A stretch of DNA of 64,000 bases from Armatimonadota bacterium (GTDB lineage: Bacteria; Armatimonadota; UBA5829; DTJY01). The stretch lies in assembly GCA_017993055.1 (NCBI GenBank), contig JAGONM010000006.1:64868-128867 (forward strand), given 5' to 3'. How positions within the stretch are numbered: the first letter of the stretch is position 1; each line of letters begins with the position of its first letter. The notes under the pieces are model-generated. The model did no database searches. It was given only the letters and a program-made list of their open reading frames with translations, and was not told the DNA's origin. Shown here one piece after another: positions 34,179-42,517 of this stretch. The translations under genes were made by a program, and so were the position numbers.

Positions 34179-37100
34179 ATGCCCAATAGAGCCATCATCC
34201 TGCTCTGCGTATCTATGCTGATGTCCTCGGCCTGTGGATCACAGTCGAAACCTTCTGCTGAGCTCCTGAGGACGGAGTATCTGGCGAACCCCCTCGGCAT
34301 CGACACTCCTGAGCCTCGAGTCGCGTGGCACTTCGTTCAGGAAGGACGAGCCTGCCGGCAGACCGCCTATGAGATCCAGGTTGCGGAGACCCCGTCTGCC
34401 CTCGGCAAGTCGAACGTCTGGTCCAGCGGACGCGTATCTTCCTCCGAGAGTGTGAACGTGCCCCTGCAGGGAATCAGGCTGTCGAGCAGCACGCGCTACT
34501 ACTGGCGAGTCAAGGTCTGGGATGCGGCAGGCGTGGGGAGCAAGTGGTCCGACGTGGCCTGGTTCGAGACTGCGCTTCTCGAACCGGGGGAATGGCAGGG
34601 CGAGTGGCTGACTGTGCCTATGGGCGGCAATGGCTACCATTCGAGTCTTGCCAGGAGCGCCGGCTCTGCCAAGTGGGTGCAGATCGATCTGGGCGCGCGG
34701 CGGACGATCGCCGGCGTATCGCTCTACCCGGCGAGGCCGTACAACTGGCAGGAGGACGCGCCGGGCTTCGGCTTCCCGGTTCGCTACAGGATAGAGGCGT
34801 CGGACGATCCGGAGTTCAAGACCCCGACCGTATTGGTGGATAGGACGGACGGCGACCAGCCGAATCCTAAGGAAGAGACGGTGAAGCTGGACTTCCCCGC
34901 CGTCGATGCCAGGTACGTGCGCCTGACCGCCACCACTCTCTACAGGCGCTTCGACGGAGACTTCCTGCTCGCGTTCGCCGAGATGGACGTTCTGGACGGC
35001 TCCGGCCGGACAGTCTCCCGCAGTGCCGCCGTAAGTTCGCTCGACAGCGTCGAGGAGCACGGCTGGAACAGGACGCAGCTCACGGACGGCCAACTTCACT
35101 CGGTGAAGCCTCTGTCGTCAGCTCCCATGTTTCGCCATGAGTTCGACCTCGGTAAGCCGGTCAAGCGCGCGAGAGCGTACGTGACCGGTCTGGGATACTA
35201 CGAGCTTCATCTCAACGGGCAGAAGGTCGGCGATCACGTGCTCGATCCGGCCTACACCGGTTTCAGCAAACGGGTGCTCTACAGCACATACGACGTGACC
35301 GACATGCTCAAGACCGGGCGTAATGCCGTCGGGGCGATGTTGGGCAGTGGATGGTTCAAGGAGTCGCCGAGGCTACTCCTGCAGATGAACGTGGAGTTCA
35401 AGGATGGTACCCGGACCAGGGTAACAACGGACTCCTATTGGAAGCGGAGCGAGGGGCCGATCCTTGAAAACTCGCTGTACCACGGTGAGACATACGATGC
35501 GCGCGCGGAGCAGGTCGGATGGGATATGCCCGGCTTCGATGACTCCGGCTGGCAGGAGGTTCTGCTCTCAACCACGCCGACACACACCCTGTCGGCGCAG
35601 ATGATCCAGCCGATCCGCGTGACCGAGACCATGAAGCCGAAGAGCGTCACGAGCCCCAGGGAGGGTACCTGGGTCTACGACTTCGGCCAGAACTTCTCGG
35701 GTTGGTGCCGGCTCAAGGTATCCGGTCCTGCGGGGACTGAGGTCACGATGAAACACGCGGAGTGGCTCTATGACGATGGCACAGCGAACCAGGAGAACCT
35801 CCGGAGCGCGCGTGCGACAGACAAGTACATCCTGAAGGGGCAGGGGACCGAGACCTGGGAGCCAAGGTTCACCTACCACGGCTTCAGATATGTGCAGATC
35901 GAGGGCTTCCCGGGCAAGCCGGACCTCGACACGATCAAGGGGCGCGTGGTGAACACGAGTTTCACTGCGCACGGCGGCTTCGAGTGCTCGAATCCGCTGA
36001 TCAACCGGATCCACAGCAATTCGTGGTGGGGATACCGCACCAACTGGCACAGCATCCCGACCGACTGCCCCCAGCGCGACGAGCGTCAAGGCTGGATGGC
36101 TGACGGACACATGACCGCCGACATGGGTCTGTACAACTTCGATGTCGCGCCGGCGTACACGAAGTGGCTGCAGGACATGCAGGACGCCCAGGGCGACGAC
36201 GGCCGTATCCCTGATACCGTCCCGCACGTCTGGGGGTCGAATCCCGGCGACCCGATGTGGGCTTCCGCGTACCACTTCGTTACATGGGATATGTACCGCC
36301 ACACGGGGGACCGTCAGCTTCTGGCCAGGCACTACGATGGGCTCAAGCGTTACGTGGACATGCTCGAACGGGAGGCAGGCGACGGGCATATCATCAGCAG
36401 GAACAACTACGGCGACTGGGTCGGTGTTGTCGAGACGCCGAGGGACCTGATCTCGACCGGCGGCTTCTACCGCTGCTCGTGGCTCACCGCGCGAATGGCG
36501 GAGATACTCGGGCACCCAGAGGATGTCCGGGTCTACGATCGTCTCTGCAGGCGCATCGCCGAGGCGTTCCATGCGAAGTTCTTCAACGCGGAGACGAACA
36601 ACTACGGCAACGGCAGCCAGTACTCCAACGCCTGGCCGCTCTACCTCGGGATCGTCCCGGCCGACAGGCATGATGCGGTCGTGCAGAACCTGGTGAACGA
36701 TATAGAGGTCAACCGCAAGGGTCACCTCAGCACCGGATTCCTAGGCGCGCGCTACCTGCTCGAGGTCCTCTGCCAGGAGGGGCACGCCGATGTGGCATAC
36801 ACGATCGTGACGCAGAAGGACTATCCCGGCTGGGGCTACATGATCGCTAACGGCGCGACCACCGTCTGGGAACTCTGGGTGAAGGCGACCGGCAACGGTA
36901 TGAACTCGGCCAACCACCCGGCGTTCGGCTTCGTGGACGGCTGGTTCTACCGTGCCTTGGCGGGGATCAAGCCGGACGATATGGTCGGCGGTTTCGAGCG
37001 GTTCGACATCAAGCCGTTCGTCGTCGGCGACCTGAATGAGGCGAAGGCGGAGATCAACACGGTCCGCGGGCCGGTAGCCTCCCACTGGAAGCGCTCGAAG

Positions 37101-37325
37101 GACGGCCTGACGCTCGATGTGACGATCCCGGCAAACTCCCATGCCTCCGTCTGGGTCCCGAAGGTCGGGATCGCGGATCCCGAGGTGCGGATCGGCAGGA
37201 CGCCGGTCTGGCGGAAGGGCAAGCTCGTCCCCGGCACGCCCGGGATCCATGCGGCTTCCGATGCTGGAGGGTGGGTGCGGTTCGAAGTAGGGTCTGGAGA
37301 GTATTCGTTCCTAGTCGGCAAGTAG
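34179..37325 (+). CDS. Alpha-L-rhamnosidase (GH78) with inserted discoidin-like domain
   Basis: A 1048-residue GH78 enzyme. The N-terminus is a lipoprotein-like signal (MSSAC), so it may be lipid-anchored. Beta domains with TEYLANPLGIDTPEPRVAW open the protein. A segment at ~150-275 (AKWVQIDLGARRTIAGVSLYP to AEMDVLDG) reads as an F5/8 discoidin-like carbohydrate-binding insertion. The catalytic (alpha/alpha)6 barrel has DCPQRDERQGW (D629-W639, general acid probably E635), NYGDWV and a general base E898 in TTVWELW. It removes terminal rhamnose from pectic or ulvan-type glycans. AAGGAG precedes the start. Confidence 0.92.
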   Translation: MPNRAIILLCVSMLMSSACGSQSKPSAELLRTEYLANPLGIDTPEPRVAWHFVQEGRACRQTAYEIQVAETPSALGKSNVWSSGRVSSSESVNVPLQGIRLSSSTRYYWRVKVWDAAGVGSKWSDVAWFETALLEPGEWQGEWLTVPMGGNGYHSSLARSAGSAKWVQIDLGARRTIAGVSLYPARPYNWQEDAPGFGFPVRYRIEASDDPEFKTPTVLVDRTDGDQPNPKEETVKLDFPAVDARYVRLTATTLYRRFDGDFLLAFAEMDVLDGSGRTVSRSAAVSSLDSVEEHGWNRTQLTDGQLHSVKPLSSAPMFRHEFDLGKPVKRARAYVTGLGYYELHLNGQKVGDHVLDPAYTGFSKRVLYSTYDVTDMLKTGRNAVGAMLGSGWFKESPRLLLQMNVEFKDGTRTRVTTDSYWKRSEGPILENSLYHGETYDARAEQVGWDMPGFDDSGWQEVLLSTTPTHTLSAQMIQPIRVTETMKPKSVTSPREGTWVYDFGQNFSGWCRLKVSGPAGTEVTMKHAEWLYDDGTANQENLRSARATDKYILKGQGTETWEPRFTYHGFRYVQIEGFPGKPDLDTIKGRVVNTSFTAHGGFECSNPLINRIHSNSWWGYRTNWHSIPTDCPQRDERQGWMADGHMTADMGLYNFDVAPAYTKWLQDMQDAQGDDGRIPDTVPHVWGSNPGDPMWASAYHFVTWDMYRHTGDRQLLARHYDGLKRYVDMLEREAGDGHIISRNNYGDWVGVVETPRDLISTGGFYRCSWLTARMAEILGHPEDVRVYDRLCRRIAEAFHAKFFNAETNNYGNGSQYSNAWPLYLGIVPADRHDAVVQNLVNDIEVNRKGHLSTGFLGARYLLEVLCQEGHADVAYTIVTQKDYPGWGYMIANGATTVWELWVKATGNGMNSANHPAFGFVDGWFYRALAGIKPDDMVGGFERFDIKPFVVGDLNEAKAEINTVRGPVASHWKRSKDGLTLDVTIPANSHASVWVPKVGIADPEVRIGRTPVWRKGKLVPGTPGIHAASDAGGWVRFEVGSGEYSFLVGK

Positions 37326-37352
37326 TCACACATTCATAGGGGGAAGAATGAC

Positions 37353-37655
37353 GTGTCATTCGATCTGAGCATAGGTGCCAACGATCATCCGATCTACAAG
37401 CGCGTGCACGAGATGGAGGCCGTGAAGGCGCACCATTGGCCCTCGGTTGCCTTCTACTTGTTTGTCTGCGCTGACGTTGTATGGCCCAATGACCCCGACA
37501 GGGTATTGCGAGAGAGGATCTCCACAATACTGATGCAGTACTCAGAAACCTTGGGGGAACAGGTGGAGAACTATCCGGCTCATATCGTGCAAGAGGATAT
37601 GGAGAGCGTGTTGCCGGCGTTTCTAGGCTCTGTTCTGAGAAACCGGGGGCAGTAG
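37353..37655 (+). CDS. Small hypothetical protein
   Basis: A 100-residue cytoplasmic protein with no recognised family. It is moderately acidic, with a hydrophobic SVAFYLFVCADVVW stretch and helical C-terminal half. GTG start behind GGGGGAAG. It sits between the rhamnosidase gene and a secreted toroid-like protein on the same strand with short gaps, so it could be co-transcribed, but its length and composition only moderately support it being a real gene. Confidence 0.5.
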   Translation: MSFDLSIGANDHPIYKRVHEMEAVKAHHWPSVAFYLFVCADVVWPNDPDRVLRERISTILMQYSETLGEQVENYPAHIVQEDMESVLPAFLGSVLRNRGQ

Positions 37656-37677
37656 TACTGGGTTCCTGGGAAAGAGA

Positions 37678-39612
37678 GTGAGAAAAATGCCTGGATGCGG
37701 CACGGCTGTTGCTTTCCTGATCGTCGTCACGTGTCTCGCCGCGTCGGCCGACTCGGTGCGTCGCCCGACAGCCGACATCCTCCCGCCGTGCGCGCTTCGG
37801 AGTGACATCGGCCATCCGCTCGACGCGAAGATATCGGCCTTCCTCCGGCGACAGAAGGAGTTCGCCGGCTTCGAGGACAGCGGGATCGCCAGCCGTGACT
37901 ACCTGCGCATCATCGCCGGCGAGGTCGGTTTCTTCCGCAAGTGCCAAGACGAAACCGGCGCGATCGTCGACCCGATCGAGAAGATCGAGTGGCAGTACTC
38001 GACGCCGTGTTACGCCCTCTCGGTGGCGCTCCTCCATGCGACCGGCTTCAACACCGACCGGAAGCTCCTGGAGAGCGGCCTCAGGGCGATGGACCACTCG
38101 GTGGATGACATGCACAGATACGAGGCCCACGCCCATGGCGAGTTCTTCATACAACCGGTGATGCTTGCCCTTGACCTCTTTGAGGATGCCGCCTCATCCG
38201 ACCGGGTCAGAGAATGGAAGCGCAAGATCGGCGACCTCGACCCGTACAAGCTCTACCCGGACAACCTCAAGCGCAAGACGAAGTGCTACAACCACAACGT
38301 CGTCGCGCTTGCGGGCGAGTACCTGCGCGCCAGGAAGGGGATCAAGTCCGATGCCGAGTTCTTTGAGACGCACCTCGCGCACCACGTCCAGTACATGACC
38401 CCGCACGGCATGTATCTCGACGCCTCGGAGGACCCGCCTCTCGCCTACGACGAGTTCACTCGGCAGAACTTCTCCAGCATCCTCTTGGAGGGCTACGTGG
38501 GCGCGTCGTACCGCCCGTTCAGGGAGTCGCTCTGGAGGGGCGCCTGGACCGCGCTCTTCATGCTCTCACCGTTCGGCGAGATCCCGACCGGCGGCCGGAG
38601 CGCCCAGCACATCTGGAACGAGGCGTCGGCGGTCGTGACCCACGAGACCTACGCCGCCCAGTACGCTCGCAACGGACGGATGCAAGAGGCCGGCGCGTTC
38701 AAGCGTGCTGCGCACCTGGCGACTATGAGCATCATGCGGTGGCTGAAGCCGAACGGGACTGGTTACGTCGTCAAGAACCGCTTCCCGATTGAGGCGCACC
38801 ACGGCTACGAGCGCTACTCTGCCCAGTCGCAGTACAACCTGCTCGCCTGCTGGTTCCTCGCCGCGGCCTATCTCTATGCGGACGACTCGATCCCCGAGAG
38901 GCCGTGCCCGGCCGATGTCGGCGGCTATGTGGTCCCGGTCACCGATCAGTTCCACATGATCTTCGCCAACGCAGGAGGCAACTACGTGCAATACAACACC
39001 CAGGGCGACCTCCGCTACAATCCCACCGGCCTGATCCGCGTCCACCTGAGGGGATCGAACCCGCAGCTCGGCCCGTCCGACGGCACGGTGCAGAGATGGG
39101 ACTCGAAGAAGAAGGAGTTTCTGCCCGAGGGTGAGCCGCTCTGCACCGGACCGGCCTGGCAGGACGCATCGGGTCGTTGGCATCGGCTGGCGGAATACGA
39201 TACCGAAACGCCGCCAAGTGTAGAGGTGTTGGATGAAAACCATGACAGAGTTCGATTCCGCGTAACCTATACCGGCGACTTCGACGGTGCGGCCCGCATC
39301 ACGGAGACGATCACCGTTGAGCACGGCGGCGTCACCGTGGAAGATGAGATGGCGGGCGACCTGAAGGCGATGCGAGTGTACTACCCGATGCTCGTCACCG
39401 ACGGCATGGAGGAGACGAAGATCGCCCTCGCAAGGGACTCGGTCACTTTCTCACTCTGGGATGGGAAGATCCGGTATCGGCTGCTCGAGCCCTCTGGAAT
39501 CGAACTGAAGCGCGGCGGAACTCGTCTTAACCACCGCAACGGCATCGTCGAGCCGCTGTACGGCGATATCCATGACCTCCGCGCAGTCTATCGAGTCGAG
39601 ACCGTGCAGTAG
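37678..39612 (+). CDS. Secreted putative carbohydrate-active protein with alpha-toroid and beta-sandwich parts
   Basis: A 644-residue protein with a signal peptide (~1-25). Residues ~45-410 are helical with paired-helix spacing and conserved-looking aromatic/His blocks (HGEFFIQPVMLALD, YNHNVVALAGEYLRAR, GGRSAQHIWNEAS), suggesting an (alpha/alpha)n toroid as in polysaccharide lyases. Residues ~420-644 are beta-rich, as in lyase C-terminal sandwiches. I cannot name a CAZy family, and catalytic residues are not assignable. Starts at GTG 37678 or ATG 37687 are equally possible. The rhamnosidase upstream suggests action on the same glycan. Confidence 0.72.
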   Translation: MRKMPGCGTAVAFLIVVTCLAASADSVRRPTADILPPCALRSDIGHPLDAKISAFLRRQKEFAGFEDSGIASRDYLRIIAGEVGFFRKCQDETGAIVDPIEKIEWQYSTPCYALSVALLHATGFNTDRKLLESGLRAMDHSVDDMHRYEAHAHGEFFIQPVMLALDLFEDAASSDRVREWKRKIGDLDPYKLYPDNLKRKTKCYNHNVVALAGEYLRARKGIKSDAEFFETHLAHHVQYMTPHGMYLDASEDPPLAYDEFTRQNFSSILLEGYVGASYRPFRESLWRGAWTALFMLSPFGEIPTGGRSAQHIWNEASAVVTHETYAAQYARNGRMQEAGAFKRAAHLATMSIMRWLKPNGTGYVVKNRFPIEAHHGYERYSAQSQYNLLACWFLAAAYLYADDSIPERPCPADVGGYVVPVTDQFHMIFANAGGNYVQYNTQGDLRYNPTGLIRVHLRGSNPQLGPSDGTVQRWDSKKKEFLPEGEPLCTGPAWQDASGRWHRLAEYDTETPPSVEVLDENHDRVRFRVTYTGDFDGAARITETITVEHGGVTVEDEMAGDLKAMRVYYPMLVTDGMEETKIALARDSVTFSLWDGKIRYRLLEPSGIELKRGGTRLNHRNGIVEPLYGDIHDLRAVYRVETVQ

Positions 39613-39615
39613 AGC

Positions 39616-39966
39616 CTAGTTCTGAAGCGCGTAGAGGATCGCCAGGATGATCGGGATCGCCACGATCCCCAGCGCGATGAGCAGGCGGAGGCCGAACGGC
39701 TGGTCCTGTGGGGGCGCGCCGTCATCCTGTCTCGTCTCATCTGTGCGCATCAGGCCTCGGAGGATGAACTGCGCCGCGCCGGCATCCTTTGGCTTGACGA
39801 TAATCTCCATCGCGCTCAGTTGTCCTGCAACCATCACGTTCTGGCTGAACTCGTTCGTGACCGTGTACTCGATCCCCGCCCCGTCGAGCAGCGACTTTGC
39901 CGTCGCGACGAGTCCATGATCGCGAGTCTCCATGATCTTGATCGGCTCTCCCGCATCTTGGTTCAT
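39616..39966 (-). CDS. DUF2007-type small membrane protein, copy A
   Basis: A 116-residue protein. The N-terminal ~80 residues match the DUF2007 putative signal-transducing domain (KIMETRDHGLVATAKSLLDGAGIEYTV, then MEIIVKPKDAGAAQFIL). The C-terminus is one membrane helix (LLIALGIVAIPIILAILYAL). The role of the family is unknown. A paralogue of identical length lies at 40413-40763, on the far side of ppnP. The frame extends upstream, but the ATG at 39966 has GGGGG and a promoter with TATAAT 23 bases before it. Confidence 0.82.
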   Translation of the reverse strand: MNQDAGEPIKIMETRDHGLVATAKSLLDGAGIEYTVTNEFSQNVMVAGQLSAMEIIVKPKDAGAAQFILRGLMRTDETRQDDGAPPQDQPFGLRLLIALGIVAIPIILAILYALQN

Positions 39967-39988
39967 ATCGTGATCCCCCGTTGTCACG

Positions 39989-40017
39989 ATTATACCACGG
40001 TATTCTGCACTTGTCCT
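39989..40017 (-). promoter_or_regulatory. Promoter of DUF2007 gene copy A
   Basis: On the minus strand a perfect TATAAT (39994 to 39989) is preceded at 17 bases by AGGACA (40017 to 40012), four of six matches to the -35 consensus. The leader is about 16 bases. Confidence 0.5.
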
Positions 40018-40091
40018 GCGGCGAGTGCGGCAGGAATGCGGGCCATGCCCCTCGAAACTACTTGTACTCAAGCACCCAGGAGAGCATTTCG

Positions 40092-40409
40092 ATGGACAAC
40101 ATCCAGTTCGAGAACGTCACCGTGACGGCCAAGGCGAACGTGTACTTCGACGGAGGTGTCGTGAGCCATTCGATCGTCTTCCATGACGGAAGCAGAAAGA
40201 CCCTCGGGATCATCTATCCGGGCCGATACACGTTCAACACCGCCGCGCCGGAGAGGATGGAGATCATCGCGGGCGAGTGCGTGGCACGAATAGCAGGGGA
40301 CGAGTTGTGGACCCGGTACCCTGCCGGGAGCGAGTTTGCTGTGCCGGGGGATTCCTCGTTCGACGTCGAAGTGGACGATATCACGGAGTACATCTGTTCG
40401 TTCGATTAG
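40092..40409 (+). CDS. ppnP: Pyrimidine/purine nucleoside phosphorylase
   Basis: A 105-residue cupin-fold protein closely matching the PpnP (DUF1255, YaiE) family in length and motifs: ANVYFDGGVVSHSIVFHDGSRKTLGIIYPGRYTF, then PERMEIIAGE and the PAGSEFAVPGDSSFDV cupin strand. The enzyme splits nucleosides with phosphate into base and ribose 1-phosphate. The frame is open upstream, but homology begins at this ATG. It lies between two leftward DUF2007 genes, transcribed against both. Confidence 0.92.
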   Translation: MDNIQFENVTVTAKANVYFDGGVVSHSIVFHDGSRKTLGIIYPGRYTFNTAAPERMEIIAGECVARIAGDELWTRYPAGSEFAVPGDSSFDVEVDDITEYICSFD

Positions 40410-40412
40410 TCC

Positions 40413-40763
40413 TCAGCGGATCATGTCGCTGATCAGTATCGCAAGGAAACCGACTAGCGGTACGATAATCAGGAACACCCAGACGAGCAATCGGACGGTC
40501 CGTGAGTACGGGCGCGGTCGTTCCCCCGCGAGATCGCCGATGATGTGTCGGGCCGCATCCGCATCCTCAGCTCGAACCTTCACCTGCATTAGGCCCAGCG
40601 CTGGGTTATAGCCGATCCGCCCGTAGCCGAGGATGTCCTGCGGGAAGACATTGCAGACCATGAACTCGATGCCCGCTCCCGAGAGAAGCGACTTCGCGAG
40701 AGCAACCCTGCCTTCATCGCGCGTTTCCAGCACGTTGATGAACTCGTCGGATTCGTCCGCCAT
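40413..40763 (-). CDS. DUF2007-type small membrane protein, copy B
   Basis: A 116-residue paralogue of the protein at 39616-39966, with the same DUF2007 domain (NVLETRDEGRVALAKSLLSGAGIEFMV, then MQVKVRAEDADAARHII) and one C-terminal membrane helix (VRLLVWVFLIIVPLVGFLAI). Its ATG has GGAGA upstream and a well-formed promoter with TATAAT 31-36 bases before it. Its stop is three bases from that of the convergent ppnP gene. Confidence 0.82.
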   Translation of the reverse strand: MADESDEFINVLETRDEGRVALAKSLLSGAGIEFMVCNVFPQDILGYGRIGYNPALGLMQVKVRAEDADAARHIIGDLAGERPRPYSRTVRLLVWVFLIIVPLVGFLAILISDMIR

Positions 40764-40793
40764 GACGTGTCTCCATCGGTAGCAGATTGTACG

Positions 40794-40822
40794 ATTATAG
40801 ACCGACGCATATCCTCGCGCAA
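40794..40822 (-). promoter_or_regulatory. Promoter of DUF2007 gene copy B
   Basis: On the minus strand TTGCGC (40822 to 40817) and TATAAT (40799 to 40794) are spaced 17 bases, the same combination as the helicase promoter at 12675-12703. Confidence 0.65.
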
Positions 40823-40838
40823 GCGAAAGACCGGGGGT

Positions 40839-40867
40839 TTGACAATGCACGCTGCTAGTGCCATACT
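40839..40867 (+). promoter_or_regulatory. Promoter of the DUF5060/DUF4038 gene
   Basis: TTGACA (40839-40844) and CATACT (40862-40867) are spaced 17 bases. Start near 40874, about 34 bases before the ATG at 40908. It is back to back with the DUF2007 copy B promoter. Confidence 0.55.
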
Positions 40868-40907
40868 AAACCCTAAGACTGGCGTCACAGCTCTCTGGCG
40901 GTGTGCA

Positions 40908-42515
40908 ATGAACAACATCCTGCTCTCCATTGTGCTCTGCGGGGCTGTTTGTGCAGCCTCCAGCGCCGCGGTTTCCCTGAACGGTGTTTTCGAGACATCC
41001 CTTCAGAGCGGTCGCGAGTACTCCAATCCTTCCGCTGACGTCGCGGTTTCCATAGATTTCACCTCGCCCTCCGGACTGCGTTCCTCAGTCGCTGCTTTCT
41101 GGGACGGCGGTGACGTCTGGAAAGTGCGGTTCAGCCCGACGGAGATTGGCAAGTGGCGTTGGAAGTCGAACTGCTCCGACGTGACTAATGCGGGCCTTCA
41201 CGCCCGTACCGGCACATTCGACTGCGCGCTTTACAGGGGGAAGAGCACGCTCCTGAAGCACGGCCCGCTCAAGCTCTCGTCCGACCGACGATACCTGGTC
41301 CACTCGGACGGGACTCCCTTCTTCTGGCTCGCGGACACCGCATGGAACGGGGTCCTCAAGGCCCGTCCCCAGGACTGGGAGAAGTATCTCTCTATTCGCA
41401 AGGAACAGGGCTTCACCACCGTGCAGTTCCTCTCGACGCCATGGCGTTCGTTCGACAAGGATGAGCACGGAGACACGGCCTTCACGGGCTCGAGCGACGT
41501 CCGTATCAACCCCGATTTCTTCAAGCGCCTCGATGCGAAGGTAGCAGCGATCAACGAACACGGCATGGCGGCCGCGCCTGTAATCCTCTGGGCGGTGAGC
41601 AAAGAGGAACTGGGACAGAGGCTGAGCGAGGCCGATGCGATCCGCCTCTCGAACTACATCGTGGCAAGGTGGGGCGCGTACAACGTAGTCTGGATGCTCG
41701 GAGGCGACGGGCCGTACACTGGCGATCGGGCGGAGAGATGGCGTAGGATCGGCCGTGCGGTCTTCGGCGACAAGCCGGCGCGTCCGGTTACAATGCACCC
41801 TGGTGGTCAATCGTGGGTGGCGGACGAGTTCCGCCGCGAGGCCTGGTATTCATTCATCGGTTACCAGAGCGGCCACGGCGATTCTGAAGGCGCGATCAGG
41901 TGGCTCGTCCAGGGTCCTCCCGCGACCGATTGGGACAAGTCGCCCGTGCTCCCGGTGATCAACCTCGAGCCGAACTACGAGACGATACTTGCGTATGGGA
42001 CGAAGCAACCTTTCGACGCCCGTGCGGTCCGGACGGCGCTCTACCGCAGTCTGCTCATATCGCCGACCGCCGGGGTCACTTACGGTCACCACGGCATCTG
42101 GTTCTGGACCGACAAGCCTCAGGTGCCGACGGCTCACCCCAATACCGGAGTCGCTGTCCCCTGGGAACAGGCGGTCAAGAGCGAGGGTGCGGAGTCGGTG
42201 AAGCACCTCGCGAAGCTCTTCGGCTCTATAAAGTGGTGGACGCTTCGCCCCGACCCATCGCTGGTCGCCAATAAGCCTTCCGATCCACGACGGTTCATCG
42301 GCTCGGCCCGCAGCGACAGCGGGGATCTTGCCGTCATCTACCTGCCGCAGGGCCTCGAGATCGAACTCAACGTTCAGTACCTGAGGCGCACGACGGTCAT
42401 CCGATGGTTCAACCCGTCCACCGGGGAGTTTGCCCCGGTCGGGAGGGTCACTGCCGCGCCCGTGAGACTGCGAACCCCAAGCGAAGCCGACTGGGTGCTG
42501 CTCGTCGGCAGGTAA
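40908..42515 (+). CDS. Secreted DUF5060/DUF4038 glycoside hydrolase (GH140-like)
   Basis: The 535-residue product has a signal peptide (~1-21), a DUF5060 beta domain (NPSADVAVSIDFTSPSG, WKVRFSPTEIGKWRW) and a DUF4038 TIM barrel beginning DGTPFFWLADTAWNGVLKA. Barrel motifs NYIVARWGAYNVVWMLGGDG and VINLEPNYE contain candidate catalytic acids. A small C-terminal beta domain follows. Related enzymes include apiosidases of GH140 that debranch pectin; the exact specificity is not readable. Convergent with the next gene, with only two bases between stop codons. Confidence 0.87.
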   Translation: MNNILLSIVLCGAVCAASSAAVSLNGVFETSLQSGREYSNPSADVAVSIDFTSPSGLRSSVAAFWDGGDVWKVRFSPTEIGKWRWKSNCSDVTNAGLHARTGTFDCALYRGKSTLLKHGPLKLSSDRRYLVHSDGTPFFWLADTAWNGVLKARPQDWEKYLSIRKEQGFTTVQFLSTPWRSFDKDEHGDTAFTGSSDVRINPDFFKRLDAKVAAINEHGMAAAPVILWAVSKEELGQRLSEADAIRLSNYIVARWGAYNVVWMLGGDGPYTGDRAERWRRIGRAVFGDKPARPVTMHPGGQSWVADEFRREAWYSFIGYQSGHGDSEGAIRWLVQGPPATDWDKSPVLPVINLEPNYETILAYGTKQPFDARAVRTALYRSLLISPTAGVTYGHHGIWFWTDKPQVPTAHPNTGVAVPWEQAVKSEGAESVKHLAKLFGSIKWWTLRPDPSLVANKPSDPRRFIGSARSDSGDLAVIYLPQGLEIELNVQYLRRTTVIRWFNPSTGEFAPVGRVTAAPVRLRTPSEADWVLLVGR

Positions 42516-42517
42516 CT

